Assembly: GCA_028565635.1 (NCBI GenBank)
Contig: JAOXYB010002124.1
Coordinates: 1-20,392, forward strand
Reading direction: 5' to 3'
DNA from: Phoronis ovalis
Lineage: Eukaryota > Phoronida > Phoronidae
Length of the DNA stretch: 20,392 bases
Shown here: piece by piece, positions 19,051 to 20,392 of the stretch
Position numbering within the stretch: the stretch's first letter is position 1
Layout of the letters: each line of letters starts with the position of its first letter
Notes under the pieces: generated by a model
What the model was told of the DNA's origin: nothing
Seen by the model: the letters and a program-made list of their open reading frames with translations, nothing else
Databases searched by the model: none
Translations under genes and position numbers: made by a program

Positions 19051-19618
19051 GGGCGATTATTAGAGAGGGGACGATGATTTACTTCTTTGTACTCCTGGCA
19101 TGAATATTTTTTAAATCTATTGTTTGTGATGCATAAGGCAAATATTGAAGACTGTCAATTTATCAAACAAAATCGGCTTATTTAAGCAAAATTCTGTGTG
19201 TAATGCATTTTTGTTAAAGACATTTTTTTACAAACAATATACCCCTTGCTGAAAGTGGAAACACAATTATTGTGAAAGTCATCAGCAAGAAGTGTAAATC
19301 ACTTCCTGTCTTACTCCACATGGAAATTCTATTGGAAATATTATTGGAGGTGATCTGAAGTTGTTTTGCACACCAAAACACTTATTAAAGATAATTTGAG
19401 GAATTTATATATATCTGCTTATAACCCAGCACCTCATCCAAAAAGAGCTAGTAATCCACTACAGGTAATAATGAATTAAAATGTGATTATCTCCTATCAA
19501 TTCTAATGAACCTTCAACTCAAATTGTCACCCCGGAGGTGATTATTAAAGAGGGGGCAATTATTGATTTATTTTAGTTGCCAGATAGGGCAATTATTAGA
19601 AGGGGGCCATTGTTACAG
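19051..19618. repeat. Direct copies of a GGGCAATTATTAGAGGGGG block
   Basis: Copies lie at 19051-19080, 19535-19570 and 19587-19618. A fourth, interrupted by about 13 bp, is at 18332-18379. Each has the form GGGC(G/A)ATTATTAGA, then a G-run, then C(A/G)ATTATT-like sequence. They sit in the terminal parts of the putative element. Confidence 0.7.
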
Positions 19619-19629
19619 AAAATACAGTA

Positions 19630-20177
19630 ATGGATAGGTACATGTGTGGTCATTTTGAAAATGTATCTGTCACACAAGAATTCTTTTGGCTATTGCAACA
19701 ATTGTACTATTTTGTAAGGCTGTTCTATAAGCTTGTATTTTAGTAAATCTTCTTTTATCGAATTCGACATTTATTTTGAAGATATAGCCCAATTTAGTCC
19801 TGTGATATTAAAGCTAGAGAGTAATATGACATCATAAGTTTTAAATAACCTAGTGAGTAATATTGAAATGAATATGTGGACACTTTTGTGCTGGAAGCTA
19901 AATACAGGAATACATTTTGTTATTTACTAGTAAAATGCTAAATAATCAGATGTTTTGGATGATTTTTGGCATATAAAATAATTATAAAGATACATGTTAA
20001 GAGTTATTTTTTTTATTACAGTGAAAAGGTAAGATTTTACTTTTCTGAATCATTTTATTTTCATTATAATTTTTTAAAATTTATAAATGAATTCTGTTTA
20101 AAGGTTTAAAACTTATGGAAATTTGTTTTTGTGATAAACTTTGCAATGAGACATCTCCAAATATTGTAGAACTTTAG
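19630..20177. other. AT-rich spacer, nothing recognised
   Basis: No coding, RNA or repeat signal could be supported between the putative transposon and the retrotransposon fragment. Confidence 0.6.
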
Positions 20178-20392
20178 CATCTATTAAATCGTTGGTATTA
20201 CAAATATCTAGGTATTATGTTTACACCAGGGGGTTCGTGGTCGTTAGCACAGAAAACACTTGCAGCACAAGCTTCCAAAGTTATAAATATCATCAAAGTA
20301 AAGCTATGTAAATACAAAAATCTTTCATGTAAAGTCATGTGCAAAATTTTTGATACTCAGGTCCGTCCAATCTTGGATTATGGTGCTGAAAT
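20178..20392 (+). mobile_element. Fragment of non-LTR retrotransposon reverse transcriptase, cut by window edge
   Basis: The frame is open from 20178 (after a TAG at 20175-20177) to the window end. It reads RWYYKYLGIMFTPGGSWSLA, then QKTLAAQASKVI, a basic segment, and IFDTQVRPILDYGAE. The YKYLG(I/V)xF block, the helix of A/K residues and the xxPILxYGAE block are typical of the end of the reverse transcriptase domain of non-LTR (LINE-type) elements. No start codon or upstream palm motifs are present, so the copy is probably 5'-truncated and inactive at this end. It continues past the window. Confidence 0.85.

Larger units (their letters stand above)
18305..19629. mobile_element. Putative non-autonomous DNA transposon with degenerate inverted ends
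   Basis: The left end taccatatttacccaaataa then tcgccc and the reverse complement of the right end, tactgtattttctgtaacaa then tggccc, match at about 18 of 26 bases. Both begin TA, which would fit a TA target site as used by Tc1/mariner-type elements, but no longer target duplication is clear. The 1325-bp interior is AT-rich and has no transposase frame. Direct copies of a GGGCAATTATTAGAGGGGG-type block lie inside each end. The element is old, or the ends are only approximate. Confidence 0.5.

Overview
This is an AT-rich animal (metazoan) nuclear window dominated by one intron-containing protein gene on the + strand, with several repeats around it. All 22 inferred introns are GT-AG, and the exons assemble into one continuous frame. 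The encoded protein belongs to the SEC24A/SEC24B class of COPII coat subunits: the order and wording of its conserved blocks match that class better than SEC24C/D. The single-gene look, the long introns and the invertebrate-style repeats suggest a marine invertebrate or other non-vertebrate animal. I cannot name the species or phylum from sequence alone.

Layout. 1-452: three-copy tandem repeat. 453-2138: AT-rich spacer with two short unassigned open frames and one possible polyadenylation signal. 2147-2662: about 515 bp non-autonomous DNA transposon (MITE-like) with long terminal inverted repeats, an 8-9 bp target-site duplication, and repeated internal motifs. 2672-3596: spacer and promoter of the SEC24 gene, including a TGACGTGG element abutting an inverted CCAAT box. 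3597-16479: SEC24A/B-like coding region in 23 exons, about 1344 codons. Exons 1-6 encode a long Pro/Gly/Met/Gln-rich disordered N-terminus containing a 9-residue tandem repeat. Exons 7-23 encode the folded Sec24 core (zinc finger, trunk, beta-sandwich, helical and gelsolin-like domains). 16480-17760: 3' UTR and downstream sequence with several AATAAA signals. About 17943-18190: diverged tandem dimer. 18305-19629: second putative non-autonomous DNA transposon, with degenerate inverted ends and repeated GGGCAATTATTAG-type blocks. 20178-20392: C-terminal piece of a non-LTR retrotransposon reverse transcriptase that runs off the window.

Working picture. Sec24 pairs with Sec23 in the inner COPII coat at ER exit sites and selects cargo for export. 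The promoter element is of the type bound by secretory-pathway bZIP factors (ATF6/XBP1/CREB3-CrebA), which is plausible for this gene but is inference. No prokaryotic-style system, CRISPR array, tRNA or rRNA was seen, and I found no undescribed multigene system. The most noteworthy points are local: a homogenised coding minisatellite, a decayed duplicate of the exon 3 end whose donor has been lost, a candidate poison exon next to exon 8, alternative splice sites in the N-terminal exons, and the two transposon families with internal motif arrays.
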